From the NCBI GenBank assembly GCA_035544515.1, contig DATKEG010000140.1, positions 1 to 31,499 of the forward strand: DNA of 31,499 nt, given 5' to 3'. Each line of letters starts with the position of its first letter. Position 1 is the stretch's first letter. Source of the stretch: DATKEG01 sp035544515. Lineage in GTDB: Bacteria; Acidobacteriota; Vicinamibacteria; Fen-336. The notes beneath the pieces are model-generated. The model saw only the letters and a list, made by a program, of their open reading frames with translations, ran no database searches and was not told the origin of the DNA. Shown here piece after piece: positions 24,901 to 31,499 of the stretch. The position numbers and the translations under genes were made by a program.

Positions 24901-26207
24901 ACCGCCCCGCGAGCAGGGGATCCGTGCGCAACGGCGCGCCCGTGCTGAAGCGGCCGGCCCGCGTGCCCGGCTCGCCGGCGGTGCTCGCGCGCTTCGGGCG
25001 CATCCTGGGCAAGCGCTTCACGCGCAACAACCTGCCCCTGCTCTCCCAGGTGCACATGGCCTACTCGGGGCTCAAGCGCTCCGCCGCCGCCATCCGCGGC
25101 CGCGGGGCCAACATCTTCACGCAGTGGGTGGGCGATCCCGACGCGCTCGGCAGCGCGGTGATGCTGCAGGCCGTGCTGGACCACCTGGGCGCGCGCGAGG
25201 TGCGCATCCTGACCGGCACGCTCGGCCATCCCCAGAACCGCAACCTCGTGCAGAAGTGCGGCATCGTGCTGCACGACCCCAACACGGGACGGCTGCCGCG
25301 CGGGCTCAACTGCATGCTGGACACGTCGCCTCCCCTGGGCATGTCCAACACCGGGCCCGTGGAGCCGGTGCGCGAGTATTTCTTCGTGGCCGACCATCAC
25401 GCCGACCCGGAGGAGGTGGAGGAGAACTGCCGCGCCAACGGGGTCCGGAGCGTGAAGCTCGCCTTCGTGGGGCTGCCGGTGGGCTCGACCTCGTCCTTCA
25501 TGACCGCGCTGGCCATGGCCTTCGACGTGGTGGAGGACCTCGGCCCCGCCGGCCGCGCCGCGGCCGCGCTCGGCATCTACACCGACACCAGCGCCCTCCT
25601 GCACGGCGCGAACCCCATGGACTTCCGGATGTTCGAGAAGCTCACGCGCGATCCGGCCACGCAGGACATGCTCGACGAGCTGCGCGACTACCGGGTACCG
25701 CCCGAGTGGTTCGTCTACCGCGCCGCCGCCATCCAGAACATGGAGACGACGGGCGCGGTGCGGGTGGCGGCCGCGGGCTACGTCCGCGAAGAGCTGCGCG
25801 ACGTGATCGCGGAGATGGCCAACGACATGCTGCGCATCGAGGGCACCTCGATCGCCATCGTGGTGGCGGTGACGGACATGGGCACGGAGGTCTCGGTGCG
25901 CGCGGACAGCCGGCTCATCGGCGGCGAGCGCCAGCGCATCGTGCGCGTCATCGACGACCTGCTCGGCTACGCGTTCCCGGGAGTCTCCGGGTTCAAGTAC
26001 GAGCGGATCCCGCCGCACCGGGTGGAGGGCGGAGCGTGCGTGCCGCACGACGAGTCCGAGCAGCGGCTGTGGAAGACGGTCACCCCCGGCAACGTGACGG
26101 ACGCGGCGGCGGCGCTCACGCAGTCGCGCGCCTGCGCCCGCGCCATCGTGGCCGCCCTGCGCGACCTGAAGTTCGCCCGCCCGGACGAGATCCAGGGGCT
26201 CATATAG
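24897..26207 (+). CDS. DHH-family phosphoesterase (NrnA/RecJ-like)
   Basis: The 436-residue protein has the DHH phosphodiesterase motifs in order: VGDPDALGSAV (D80, D82), a short Asp motif in MLDTS, ADHHADP (DHH at 166-168) and IYTDTSAL, then a DHHA1-type C-terminus including the glycine-rich GYAFPGVSGFKYER. Relatives degrade nanoRNA, 3'-phosphoadenosine phosphate or cyclic dinucleotides. The usual SH before the first motif reads TQ here. The N-terminal 40 residues are basic and low in complexity. GTG 24897 overlaps the dehydrogenase stop (GTGA), tying a nucleotide phosphoesterase to a fatty-acid operon; the reason is not evident. A role in recycling adenylated CoA by-products is speculation. 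Confidence 0.87.
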   Translation: MNRPASRGSVRNGAPVLKRPARVPGSPAVLARFGRILGKRFTRNNLPLLSQVHMAYSGLKRSAAAIRGRGANIFTQWVGDPDALGSAVMLQAVLDHLGAREVRILTGTLGHPQNRNLVQKCGIVLHDPNTGRLPRGLNCMLDTSPPLGMSNTGPVEPVREYFFVADHHADPEEVEENCRANGVRSVKLAFVGLPVGSTSSFMTALAMAFDVVEDLGPAGRAAAALGIYTDTSALLHGANPMDFRMFEKLTRDPATQDMLDELRDYRVPPEWFVYRAAAIQNMETTGAVRVAAAGYVREELRDVIAEMANDMLRIEGTSIAIVVAVTDMGTEVSVRADSRLIGGERQRIVRVIDDLLGYAFPGVSGFKYERIPPHRVEGGACVPHDESEQRLWKTVTPGNVTDAAAALTQSRACARAIVAALRDLKFARPDEIQGLI

Positions 26208-26519
26208 CCGGAATGCGGCGCGCTACGCTCCGCGCCGGGCATCATCCAGCGCCCCCCGCCGGGGTGAACCCGGCGGGAGGCGGCAGAGGGAACGCTCCGC
26301 TTCGCGCGCCGGACGCGTGAGTCCGCGCCGTCTGCTGGCGGCACTGGCCTTCGCCGCGCGGCGTCATTCCGGAATGCGGCGCCCTCCGCTGCGCGCCGGG
26401 CGTCATCCAGCGCCTCGCGTCGGGGTGAACCCGCCGCGAGGCGGCGAAGGTAACGCTCCGCTTCGAGCACCGAACTCATGACTCCGCGCCGTCTGCTGGC
26501 CGGGCTGGCCTTCGCCGCG
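26208..26519 (+). repeat. Imperfect tandem duplication (period 161 bp) ahead of the MFS gene
   Basis: Copy 1 (26208-26358) and copy 2 (26369-26519) align without net gaps over about 150 bases at an offset of 161, from CCGGAATGCGGCG to CTGGCCTTCGCCGCG. Copy 2 contains the MFS start codon and first codons; copy 1 contains the matching decayed version (GTGAGTCCGCGCCGTCTGC). Each copy has a GC-rich inverted repeat (GGCGC...GCGCC) and a long hairpin with loop GTGAA at 26250-26282 and 26411-26443. Confidence 0.85.
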
Positions 26520-27671
26520 TTCATCAGCCTCGGCCTGCCCGACGGGCTGCTCGGGGTGGCCTGGCCGTCCATCCGCCGCACGTTCGACCTGCCGCTGAGC
26601 CAGCTCGGCTCGCTGCTGGCGCTGATCATGGCCGGCTATCTCTCGTCGAGCTTCCTCAGCGGCACGCTGGTCGGCCGCTGGGGCGTGGGCCGCCTGCTCC
26701 TCTGGAGCAACGTGACCATGGTGGTGAGCTGCGTCGGCTACGCTCTCGCCCCCCACTGGGGGGTGATGCTCGTCTGCGGCCTGCTCGCCGGTCTGGGGGC
26801 GGGCGCCATCGACGCGGGCATCAACGCCTACACCGCCGCCCATTTCCCTCCCCGGGTGATGAGCTGGCTGCACGGGAGCTGGGGGCTGGGCGCCGCGCTC
26901 GGGCCGCTCGTGATGACCACCGTGCTGACGGCCGGCCTCGCCTGGCGCTGGGGATACGCGGTGGTGGCGGTCGCCCTGGCGGCCATGGCGCTGGCGTTCG
27001 CGCGCACCCGCGACTGGTGGGACGCCGCGGCCGCCGTCCGGAGCGCCGCGCCGGTCGTGCCGCCGGCCATGGCCGGCATCGGCGAGACCCTGGCGCGGCC
27101 CGCCGTGTGGCTGCACCTCGCCTTCTTCTTCCTGTACACCGGCCTCGAGGCCAGCGCCGGCCAGTGGGCGTACAGCATCCTCACCGAAGCCCGCGGGAGG
27201 GCGCCCGCGTCGGCGGGCATCTGGGTGGGTGCTTATTGGGGCTCCCTCACCCTGGGCCGGTTCGCCTGCGGGCTGATCGCGCCGCGCGTCTCGACCGACG
27301 CGCTGCTGCGCCTGTGCACGCTGGTCGCGCCGCTGGGGGCGGGTCTGTTCTGGTTCGGCCGTGGCGCGCCCGCGCTGGCCGGGCTCTGCCTGCTCGGCTT
27401 CATCCTCGCCCCGATCTTCCCGCTCACGATCTCGGCCACGCCCGGCCGGCTGGGCTCGGGGTTCGCGGCCCACGCCATCGGGTTCCAGGTCTCCGCCGCC
27501 TGCGTCGGCGGCGCGGCGCTGCCGGCCGCGGGCGGGCTGATCGCGCGGCGCTACGGGCTCGAGGCGATCACGACGTTCCAGCTCGCGGTGGCGCTGGTGC
27601 TGCTGGTGCTGCACGAAGGCGTGCTCGCCGCGGGCGCGCGCGGCAAGCTGGCCACGGGAAACGACCGTTGA
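26478..27671 (+). CDS. Major facilitator superfamily transporter
   Basis: The 397 residues are almost wholly hydrophobic, with about twelve predicted membrane helices split by a short central cytoplasmic loop (RTRDWWDAAAAVRSAAPVVPP). GYLSSSFLSGTLVGRWGVGRLLLWSN matches the helix 2-3 MFS signature. GLPDGLLGVAWPSIRRTF, INAYTAAHFPPRVMSWLHGSWGLGAALGP and GLEASAGQW resemble the FucP/FGT sugar permease branch. The substrate is unknown. ATG 26478 lies in the second copy of the duplicated leader; there is no strong ribosome site, the closest being AAGG about 26 bases upstream. The stop TGA (27669-27671) is followed in the same frame by the remnant of another gene. Confidence 0.88.
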   Translation: MTPRRLLAGLAFAAFISLGLPDGLLGVAWPSIRRTFDLPLSQLGSLLALIMAGYLSSSFLSGTLVGRWGVGRLLLWSNVTMVVSCVGYALAPHWGVMLVCGLLAGLGAGAIDAGINAYTAAHFPPRVMSWLHGSWGLGAALGPLVMTTVLTAGLAWRWGYAVVAVALAAMALAFARTRDWWDAAAAVRSAAPVVPPAMAGIGETLARPAVWLHLAFFFLYTGLEASAGQWAYSILTEARGRAPASAGIWVGAYWGSLTLGRFACGLIAPRVSTDALLRLCTLVAPLGAGLFWFGRGAPALAGLCLLGFILAPIFPLTISATPGRLGSGFAAHAIGFQVSAACVGGAALPAAGGLIARRYGLEAITTFQLAVALVLLVLHEGVLAAGARGKLATGNDR

Positions 27672-27902
27672 TCGTACGCTCGACACCTTCTCGGCCTCGA
27701 CGCCCGGCAGTTGGACTGGACGGGGGCGAAGCTGAAGTCGCACGGCCTCGAGCACCTCCTCGGCGCCCACTGCACGGGCCTGGAGGCCGTCTACCGGTTG
27801 CGCGAGCGGACGGGCCTGGCGCGGCGCGCCTGCGTGGTGGGCGCGGTGGGCAGCGTGTTCGACCTGCACCAGGGCATCGATCCGCTCGCCCTGGCCCGCT
27901 GA
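27672..27902 (+). pseudogene. C-terminal remnant of a metallo-beta-lactamase-fold hydrolase
   Basis: Directly after the MFS stop, the same frame encodes about 76 residues (LLGLDARQLDWTGAKLKSHGLEHLLGAHCTG, then LEAVYRLRERTGL and VVGAVGSVFDLHQGIDPL). This matches the end of MBL-fold proteins of the dihydropterin-phosphate-synthase-like group, where AHCTG supplies a metal-site His and Gx-FDL ends the domain. The N-terminal two thirds, with the HxHxDH site, are absent and there is no credible start codon. It is best read as a truncated relict, probably cut when the MFS region was rearranged. Confidence 0.6.
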
Positions 27903-27927
27903 CCCGCGCACCACCGGCACGCCCGGC

Positions 27928-28677
27928 TCAGAAGGCCGGCGCCGGAAGCCGCCCCTGCACCTCGAAATCCGCGCGTGGAAACGCGAACGCGGCCCGCCGG
28001 AACACGTCCTTCTTGACGAACTCGACCTCGCGCGGCGTGGCCACGCAGTGCCACGTCTCGGGCACGCCCGGCTTGCGCGAGCCGAAGGGCCGCGGAGTGA
28101 ACAGGGCGACGTTGGCGCCGCCTTCCCGGTCGCGCGCCGAGCGGTAGCGAAAGGCCTCCACTCCGTCCGCGCGCATGTCGCGGCCGAGCCGCTGCGAGGC
28201 CTCGTAGGCGACCGGCGACGAGATCCGGGCCGCGTGCTCGGCGAACGGCGGCCGCGTCAGGTCCACCCCACGGTCCGTCTTGAACGCGGCGCGGAACGCC
28301 GACACCTCGACCATGAGCGGCGAGAGATCGGCCGACGTCCCTTCCAGGAAGAGCAGCCGGTAGTAGGCCGACTCCGCGAAGGCGGTGCGCGGCTCCTCCG
28401 AGCCGTACCAGATCCCCGGCTCCGCGCGCGTGCCGAAGCGCGACCCGTGGGGGAGCGGCGGGTAGCGAAAGGGCGTGGCGAGCAGGAAGTGCAGTCCGCG
28501 ATGCCCGCGCGGCTTCTGGCCCTCGATCAGCTCCTCGAGCACCTGGTGCTCGGCGTCGGAGTCCACGAGGGCGCGCGTGGAGAACAGGTGCTGCGACTCG
28601 ACGACGCGCCAGGCCTCGCCGCCGAGCGGCCCCTGCCTAGACCTTCCCTCGCATCGCGTCCAGATATTCGATGACAT
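27928..28677 (-). CDS. RES-domain toxin (predicted NAD+ phosphorylase)
   Basis: RES toxins such as MbcT and ParT degrade or transfer parts of NAD+. The frame shows the family pattern: EAWRVVESQHLFSTRALVDSDAEHQVLEELIE at the N-terminus, IWYGSEEPRTAFAESAYYR with the conserved Glu, ISSPVAYEASQRLGRDMRADGVEAFRYRSARD with the conserved Ser and Arg, and ANVALFTP. The only usable start seen in frame is ATG 28677, inside the antitoxin gene, giving a 41-base overlap and 249 residues; homologs usually start nearer the WRVV motif, where there is no ATG or GTG. The antitoxin gene immediately upstream completes a type II pair. At about 250 residues it is longer than compact RES toxins. Confidence 0.85.
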   Translation of the reverse strand: MSSNIWTRCEGRSRQGPLGGEAWRVVESQHLFSTRALVDSDAEHQVLEELIEGQKPRGHRGLHFLLATPFRYPPLPHGSRFGTRAEPGIWYGSEEPRTAFAESAYYRLLFLEGTSADLSPLMVEVSAFRAAFKTDRGVDLTRPPFAEHAARISSPVAYEASQRLGRDMRADGVEAFRYRSARDREGGANVALFTPRPFGSRKPGVPETWHCVATPREVEFVKKDVFRRAAFAFPRADFEVQGRLPAPAF

Positions 28678-29008
28678 GCACCAGCCCGGTGACCGTTCGG
28701 ACGAGCTCGGCGGGGGCGCCGCCGAGGTGATGGTTGGGAGCGTGCAGCCAGCGGCGCGCCTTCCCGGCATCGCCGCCCAGGAGCGCGTCCAGGCTGCGGT
28801 AGAGGCGGACGAACAGGATGGCCAGCTCGCCCTCCTTGCGGCGGGGGTCGAGCGGCCGGCGGGACAGCCGCGAGAGCGTGGACGGGCTCAGGCCGAGGAT
28901 CGCCGCCAGCTCGCGCTGGTTCAGTCCCAGCCGCTCGGCCGCGCGGAGCACGGCCCGCGTGAGGACCACGTCGGCCCGCGGGGCGACGGCACGGCCGGGC
29001 TGCAGCAC
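28637..29008 (-). CDS. Xre-type antitoxin of the RES/Xre pair (ParS/MbcA-like)
   Basis: The 123 residues contain an N-terminal helix-turn-helix (LTRAVLRAAERLGLNQRELAAILGLSPSTLSRLSRR) and a C-terminal toxin-binding domain of the DUF2384 kind (GELAILFVRLYRSLDALLGGDAGKARRWLHAPNHHLGGAPAELVRTVTGLVHVIEYLDAMRG). It would block the RES active site and repress the operon. GTG 29008 is preceded at six bases by AGGGAG. The promoter in front carries two CAATTG palindromes fitting dimer binding. The toxin frame starts within its last codons, so toxin synthesis depends on antitoxin translation. Confidence 0.9.
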   Translation of the reverse strand: MLQPGRAVAPRADVVLTRAVLRAAERLGLNQRELAAILGLSPSTLSRLSRRPLDPRRKEGELAILFVRLYRSLDALLGGDAGKARRWLHAPNHHLGGAPAELVRTVTGLVHVIEYLDAMRGKV

Positions 29009-29019
29009 CGGGAGCTCCC

Positions 29020-29058
29020 TTCAATTGAAAGAATAGCGCCGGATCGTTTCAATTGCAA
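29020..29058 (-). promoter_or_regulatory. Promoter and paired operators of the RES/Xre operon
   Basis: On the minus strand TTGCAA (29058-29053) and TATTCT (29035-29030) are 17 bases apart, with +1 near 29023 and a leader of about 15 bases. Two near-palindromes on CAATTG overlap it: TTCAATTGAAA at 29020-29030 across the -10 and +1, and TTTCAATTGCAA at 29047-29058 across the -35. Their centres are about 28 bases apart. Autorepression by the antitoxin is inferred. Confidence 0.6.
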
Positions 29059-29083
29059 GAGGGGGCCCCGCCCCGTCCGCGGG

Positions 29084-29746
29084 TCAGTGCTCGAACAGCA
29101 GGTCGAACTGCATGAGGTCCAGCCGGGCCAGGAGCGGGATCGCGCGGAAGCACTCGCGCGAGAGCTCCAGGCGGTCCTCGCGGCGCAACATGTCGTCGAG
29201 CCGGTCCATGAGCGCGTGCAGCAGGGTGACGTCCGAGATGGCGTAGCGCACCTGTTCGGGACGCAGGTCGGGGCTCGACCAGTCCGTGTGGCGGGCGGCC
29301 TTGTTCAGCTCCACGTCCAAAAGCTCGAGCGCGATGTCCTTGAGGCCGTGCCGGTCGGTGTAGGTGCGCACGAGCTTGCTGGCCGTGCGCGTGCAGTAGA
29401 GGGGATCCACCGCGATGCCGAGGTAGTGCCGGACCGCCGCCACGTCGAAGCGCGCGAAGTGGAAGACCTTGAGGACCTGCGGCGCCTCGAGCAGGCGCTT
29501 CAGGCGCGGGGAGCGTCCGGCCGGAGGCCGCGACGGGTCGAGCAGGTCCTTGGGGATCTGCACCAGGGTGGCGCGGCCGGCGCGGTCGCACAGCTGCACC
29601 ACGCACAGCCGGTCGCGCAGGAGCCGGAGGCCCATGGTCTCGGTGTCGACCGCGACCGCGGCCGAGGCGAGGTAGGCCTGCAGCTGGTCCTCCGTGAGGT
29701 CGGACCGGACGATCTCGGGCAGCACGTCGGGCGCCGGCTGCGGCAT
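29084..29746 (-). CDS. RNase D-like 3'-5' exonuclease (DEDDy)
   Basis: The 220-residue protein is a single DEDDy exonuclease domain: Asp and Glu in VAVDTETMG (D34, E36), Asp in KVFHFARFD (D101), and Tyr and Asp in VRYAISDV (Y168, D172). The HRDC domains of E. coli RNase D are missing, so it belongs to the short RNase D-like group found in alphaproteobacteria, cyanobacteria and others, which probably trims structured RNA 3' ends. ATG 29746 lies behind a strong AGGAGGAGG. It is alone on its transcript as far as can be seen; the RES/Xre promoter begins 26 bases after its stop. Confidence 0.9.
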   Translation of the reverse strand: MPQPAPDVLPEIVRSDLTEDQLQAYLASAAVAVDTETMGLRLLRDRLCVVQLCDRAGRATLVQIPKDLLDPSRPPAGRSPRLKRLLEAPQVLKVFHFARFDVAAVRHYLGIAVDPLYCTRTASKLVRTYTDRHGLKDIALELLDVELNKAARHTDWSSPDLRPEQVRYAISDVTLLHALMDRLDDMLRREDRLELSRECFRAIPLLARLDLMQFDLLFEH

Positions 29747-29819
29747 GTCTTCCTCCTCCTCCGCAATGCGGCGGACGCCACGCGGCGCGAATTATAGCCG
29801 TGGCTCGCGTCGCGCGAGG

Positions 29820-30041
29820 TCAGACCAGCCGCGTCGGCTCGTTCGACGGCGGATCACCCTTGGGCGCGGGGTCGGGCTCGCTCGCCGGGATCCCGGGCTG
29901 GTCGGGCGGCATCTCCACCGGAGGCCGTCGCTGCTCGGGCGGGACGGGAGGCACCTTGTCCGGCGGCGTCTCGGGGCGCGTCGAGTCCTGGGCCGGAGGG
30001 GAAAGGTCGCTGAAGAGGCTCATGAACCATCGTAGGGTCAT
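29820..30041 (-). CDS. Proline-rich small protein of unknown function (73 aa)
   Basis: The frame from ATG 30041 reads MTLRWFMSLFSDLSPPAQ and continues with a proline/acid-rich tail (PPDKVPPVPPEQRRPPVEMPPDQPG). More than a quarter of the tail is proline, so it is likely disordered. Such short Pro-rich proteins are common in GC-rich bacteria without known function. ATG 30023 (MSLFSDL) is an alternative start and neither has a good ribosome site. The opposite strand is also open here, so coding status is uncertain; the proline bias favours the minus strand weakly. Confidence 0.42.
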   Translation of the reverse strand: MTLRWFMSLFSDLSPPAQDSTRPETPPDKVPPVPPEQRRPPVEMPPDQPGIPASEPDPAPKGDPPSNEPTRLV

Positions 30042-30119
30042 TTTCGGCGCCGGGCCACGGGCCGGCCCCGGGAGCGCTATCATCGGAAGAGGCTGGATTC
30101 GCGGGCCGTGAGGGGGCTG

Positions 30120-30611
30120 ATGGACGAGCTGGCCGGAGTCCGGGTGCTCGTGGTGGACGACGAGCGGGACACCCTCGACATCGTGGCGCTCCTGATCCGC
30201 TCGCACGGAGCGGAGACGCGCGCGGCCGGCAGCGCCGCGGAGGCGCTTGCCTGCCTGGGTACGTTCCGGCCCCACGCGCTCGTCTCCGACCTGGCCATGC
30301 CGGAGGAGGACGGACACGCGCTCATCCGGAGGGTCCGCGCCCTGCCCGCGGAGGAGGGCGGCGCCGTGCCGGCCGTGGCGCTGAGCGCCCACGTCTACGG
30401 CGAGGACCGCGACCAGGCGCTCGCCGCCGGGTTCAATGCCTTCCTGCCCAAGCCGGTGCGGCCGCGGCTGCTCGTCGATTGCCTGCGCGCGCTCCTCGGC
30501 CGGCCCCGCGCGTTCGGCGAGCGCCGCCGGGGCGAGCGGCGCAAGCGCGCCCAGCCGGCGACCGCGGGCGATCGCCGGCGCTGGCAGCGGCGGCATCTAC
30601 AGACCTGTTGA
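30120..30611 (+). CDS. Single-domain response regulator (receiver) with Arg-rich tail
   Basis: A 163-residue receiver: acidic pair VVDDERD, phospho-acceptor in LVSDLAMPEEDG (D57), ALSAHVYGEDR, and Lys in FLPKPV (K111). It closely parallels the receiver at 13918, sharing SD-AMP-EDG, the PAVALSA-VY block and AAGF-AFL-KPV, so the two are paralogs. About 40 residues after the domain are extremely basic (GERRRGERRKRAQ, GDRRRWQRRH), again as in the other copy. There is no output domain and no kinase nearby. GTG 30108 is an alternative start. The next gene's TTG overlaps its stop (TTGA). Confidence 0.86.
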   Translation: MDELAGVRVLVVDDERDTLDIVALLIRSHGAETRAAGSAAEALACLGTFRPHALVSDLAMPEEDGHALIRRVRALPAEEGGAVPAVALSAHVYGEDRDQALAAGFNAFLPKPVRPRLLVDCLRALLGRPRAFGERRRGERRKRAQPATAGDRRRWQRRHLQTC

Positions 30612-31180
30612 AGGGGGCGGCCTCCGGAGAGCCGCGCTTTCTCCGCTCGCCCGCGGAGTTCCGCCGCTGGCTGGAGAAGAACCACGGCCGCGAGCGCGAG
30701 CTGTGGGTCGGCTTCTACAAGAAGCAGTCCGGACGTCCGTCCCTCACCTGGCCGGAAAGCGTCGACGAGGCGCTGTGTTTCGGCTGGATCGACGGCGTAC
30801 GCAAGCGCGTGGACGAGGTCAGCTACACGATCCGCTTCACTCCCCGCAAGGCCGACAGCTTCTGGAGCGTCGTGAACACCCGGCGCGTGACCGAGCTGAT
30901 CAAGGCGGGGCGCATGAGGCCCGCCGGCCTGGCCGCCTTCGAGCGGCGCGACCCCGGGCGCACCCTGCGATACTCGTACGAACGCGCGGCCGCCCGGCTC
31001 GCGCCGGGCGAGGAGCGGTTGATGAAGGCCGACCCCGCGGCCTGGGAGTTCTTCCGGGCGCAGGCGCCATCCTACCAGGCCATGGCGACCTGGTGGGTCG
31101 TGAGCGTCAGGAAGGACGAGACGCGGCGGCGACGGCTCGAGGGGCTGATCGCCGCCTGCGCCCGCGGCAAGCGTCTGTAG
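30608..31180 (+). CDS. YdeI/OmpD-associated family protein
   Basis: The 190 residues show the YdeI signature: FRSPAEFRRWLEKNHGRERELWVGFYKKQSG, LTWPESVDEALCFGWIDGVRKRVDEVSYTIRFTPRKADSFWSVVNTRRVTELIKAGRMRPAGLAAF, then DPAAWEFFRAQAPSYQAMATWWVVSVRKDETRRRRLEGLIAACARGKRL. The family is widespread and linked by name to OmpD and bacteriocin tolerance, but its biochemistry is not settled. TTG 30608 is the start that fits the family N-terminus and overlaps the receiver stop (TTGA); no ATG or GTG is nearby in the frame. Confidence 0.85.
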   Translation: MKGAASGEPRFLRSPAEFRRWLEKNHGRERELWVGFYKKQSGRPSLTWPESVDEALCFGWIDGVRKRVDEVSYTIRFTPRKADSFWSVVNTRRVTELIKAGRMRPAGLAAFERRDPGRTLRYSYERAAARLAPGEERLMKADPAAWEFFRAQAPSYQAMATWWVVSVRKDETRRRRLEGLIAACARGKRL

Positions 31181-31198
31181 CCGCGGACCACCTCCCCG

Positions 31199-31233
31199 TT
31201 ACGCGGTTCGTAAGCCGCTTACGGTCCGCGTAA
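31199..31233. promoter_or_regulatory. 35-bp compound dyad, candidate operator or hairpin
   Basis: TTACGCGG-TT-CGTAAG-CCG-CTTACG-GT-CCGCGTAA pairs 15 of 17 positions about a centre at 31216. It starts 19 bases after the YdeI-family stop and about 165 bases before the next start. No T-tract follows, so a regulator-binding site is as likely as a terminator. Confidence 0.5.
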
Positions 31234-31399
31234 GGACGGCGGCGGACGCCGGGCCGCGGACCGGGCCGTCAATCCCATGGGGCACAACGAGCAGTGAACC
31301 GGAAGCGCCAACGGAGCGCGCCGGGCACGCTGCCTGCATCCCCCCTCCTCGAACCCGTCTCTGCCGAAGACTTCCGCCAGCCCGCACTGGAGGTGCGTC

Positions 31400-31499
31400 A
31401 TGTTGAACAAGCTGTCTCTGCCGGTGGCCGCGGTCGCGGCGCTCGGCCTGTCGGTCACGGCGGCGCATAGCGATGGCAAGGGGCACCGGTCCCGCGACC
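31400..31499 (+). CDS. Start of a secreted protein, cut by the window edge
   Basis: ATG 31400 has GGAGG (31389-31393) six bases upstream. The 33 codons visible begin with a signal peptide, MLNKLSLPVAAVAALGLSVTAA, with likely cleavage after TAA-HS, then a basic start to the mature part (DGKGHRSRD). The family cannot be determined. The preceding 219 bases hold only the 35-bp dyad. Confidence 0.65.
   Translation, partial: MLNKLSLPVAAVAALGLSVTAAHSDGKGHRSRD

Noticed and set aside
29800..30111. Plus-strand Gly/Ser-rich frame opposite the proline-rich small gene
   Set aside because: It is the expected mirror of a Pro-rich frame, starts inside the RNase D leader region and has no ribosome site or recognisable family.

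Overview
This is a GC-rich (visibly about 70% or more) bacterial chromosomal segment with about 25 protein genes and one tRNA gene. The best guess is a soil-type Acidobacteriota (Vicinamibacteria-like). The clues are a regulator joining a winged-helix DNA-binding domain to a TolB/PD40 propeller, many secreted beta-propeller and PQQ-repeat proteins, and stand-alone receiver proteins. Myxococcota, Rokubacteria or Gemmatimonadota cannot be excluded from sequence alone.

Layout. (1) Positions 1-3589: a vitamin B6 unit. The first codons of a MocR/PdxR-type regulator run leftward off the window. Facing it is an operon of a PLP-dependent decarboxylase, pdxS, and a pdxT whose glutaminase domain is fused in frame to a GNAT acetyltransferase. 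Two strong, overlapping, face-to-face promoters lie between the regulator and the operon. (2) Positions 3510-11321, minus strand: a PQQ-repeat propeller protein, an SGNH hydrolase translationally coupled to an iron-type alcohol dehydrogenase, a winged-helix/PD40 regulator, a six-Asp-box propeller, and a MoaD/ThiS-like protein whose Gly-Gly is hidden by an 18-residue tail read antisense to the end of pdxT-GNAT. (3) Positions 11495-14424, plus strand: a second secreted PQQ-repeat propeller, an adenosine-deaminase-family enzyme and a single-domain receiver; a small unknown protein converges on the receiver. (4) Positions 14761-17425: a secreted subtilisin-type protease and a convergent PQQ-dependent sugar dehydrogenase, separated by a perfect hairpin. 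(5) Positions 17426-18588: an orphan HicB-like gene of lower GC beside the 3' end of tRNA-Arg(UCG), then two minus-strand intrinsic terminators that suggest one or two small RNAs. (6) Positions 18589-26207: a tightly overlapping operon of FadI-type thiolase, an alpha-methylacyl-CoA-racemase-like enzyme, a fused enoyl-CoA hydratase/3-hydroxyacyl-CoA dehydrogenase, acyl-CoA dehydrogenase and a DHH phosphoesterase. It looks suited to beta-oxidation of methyl-branched acyl chains. (7) Positions 26208-27902: an old 161-bp-period tandem duplication covering the upstream region and first codons of an MFS transporter, then the transporter and the remnant of a metallo-beta-lactamase-fold gene. (8) Positions 27928-29060: a RES/Xre toxin-antitoxin pair under a promoter bracketed by CAATTG palindromes. 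(9) Positions 29084-31499: a short RNase D-like exonuclease, a proline-rich small protein, a second receiver protein paralogous to the first, a YdeI-family protein, a 35-bp dyad, and the start of a secreted protein cut by the window edge.

Most of the window is ordinary housekeeping or accessory metabolism. The most distinctive points are the decarboxylase/PdxS/PdxT-GNAT operon, the masked MoaD-like tail, the duplicated hairpin-bearing leader before the MFS gene, and the compact regulatory architecture of the RES/Xre pair. I saw no CRISPR array, insertion sequence or phage module.
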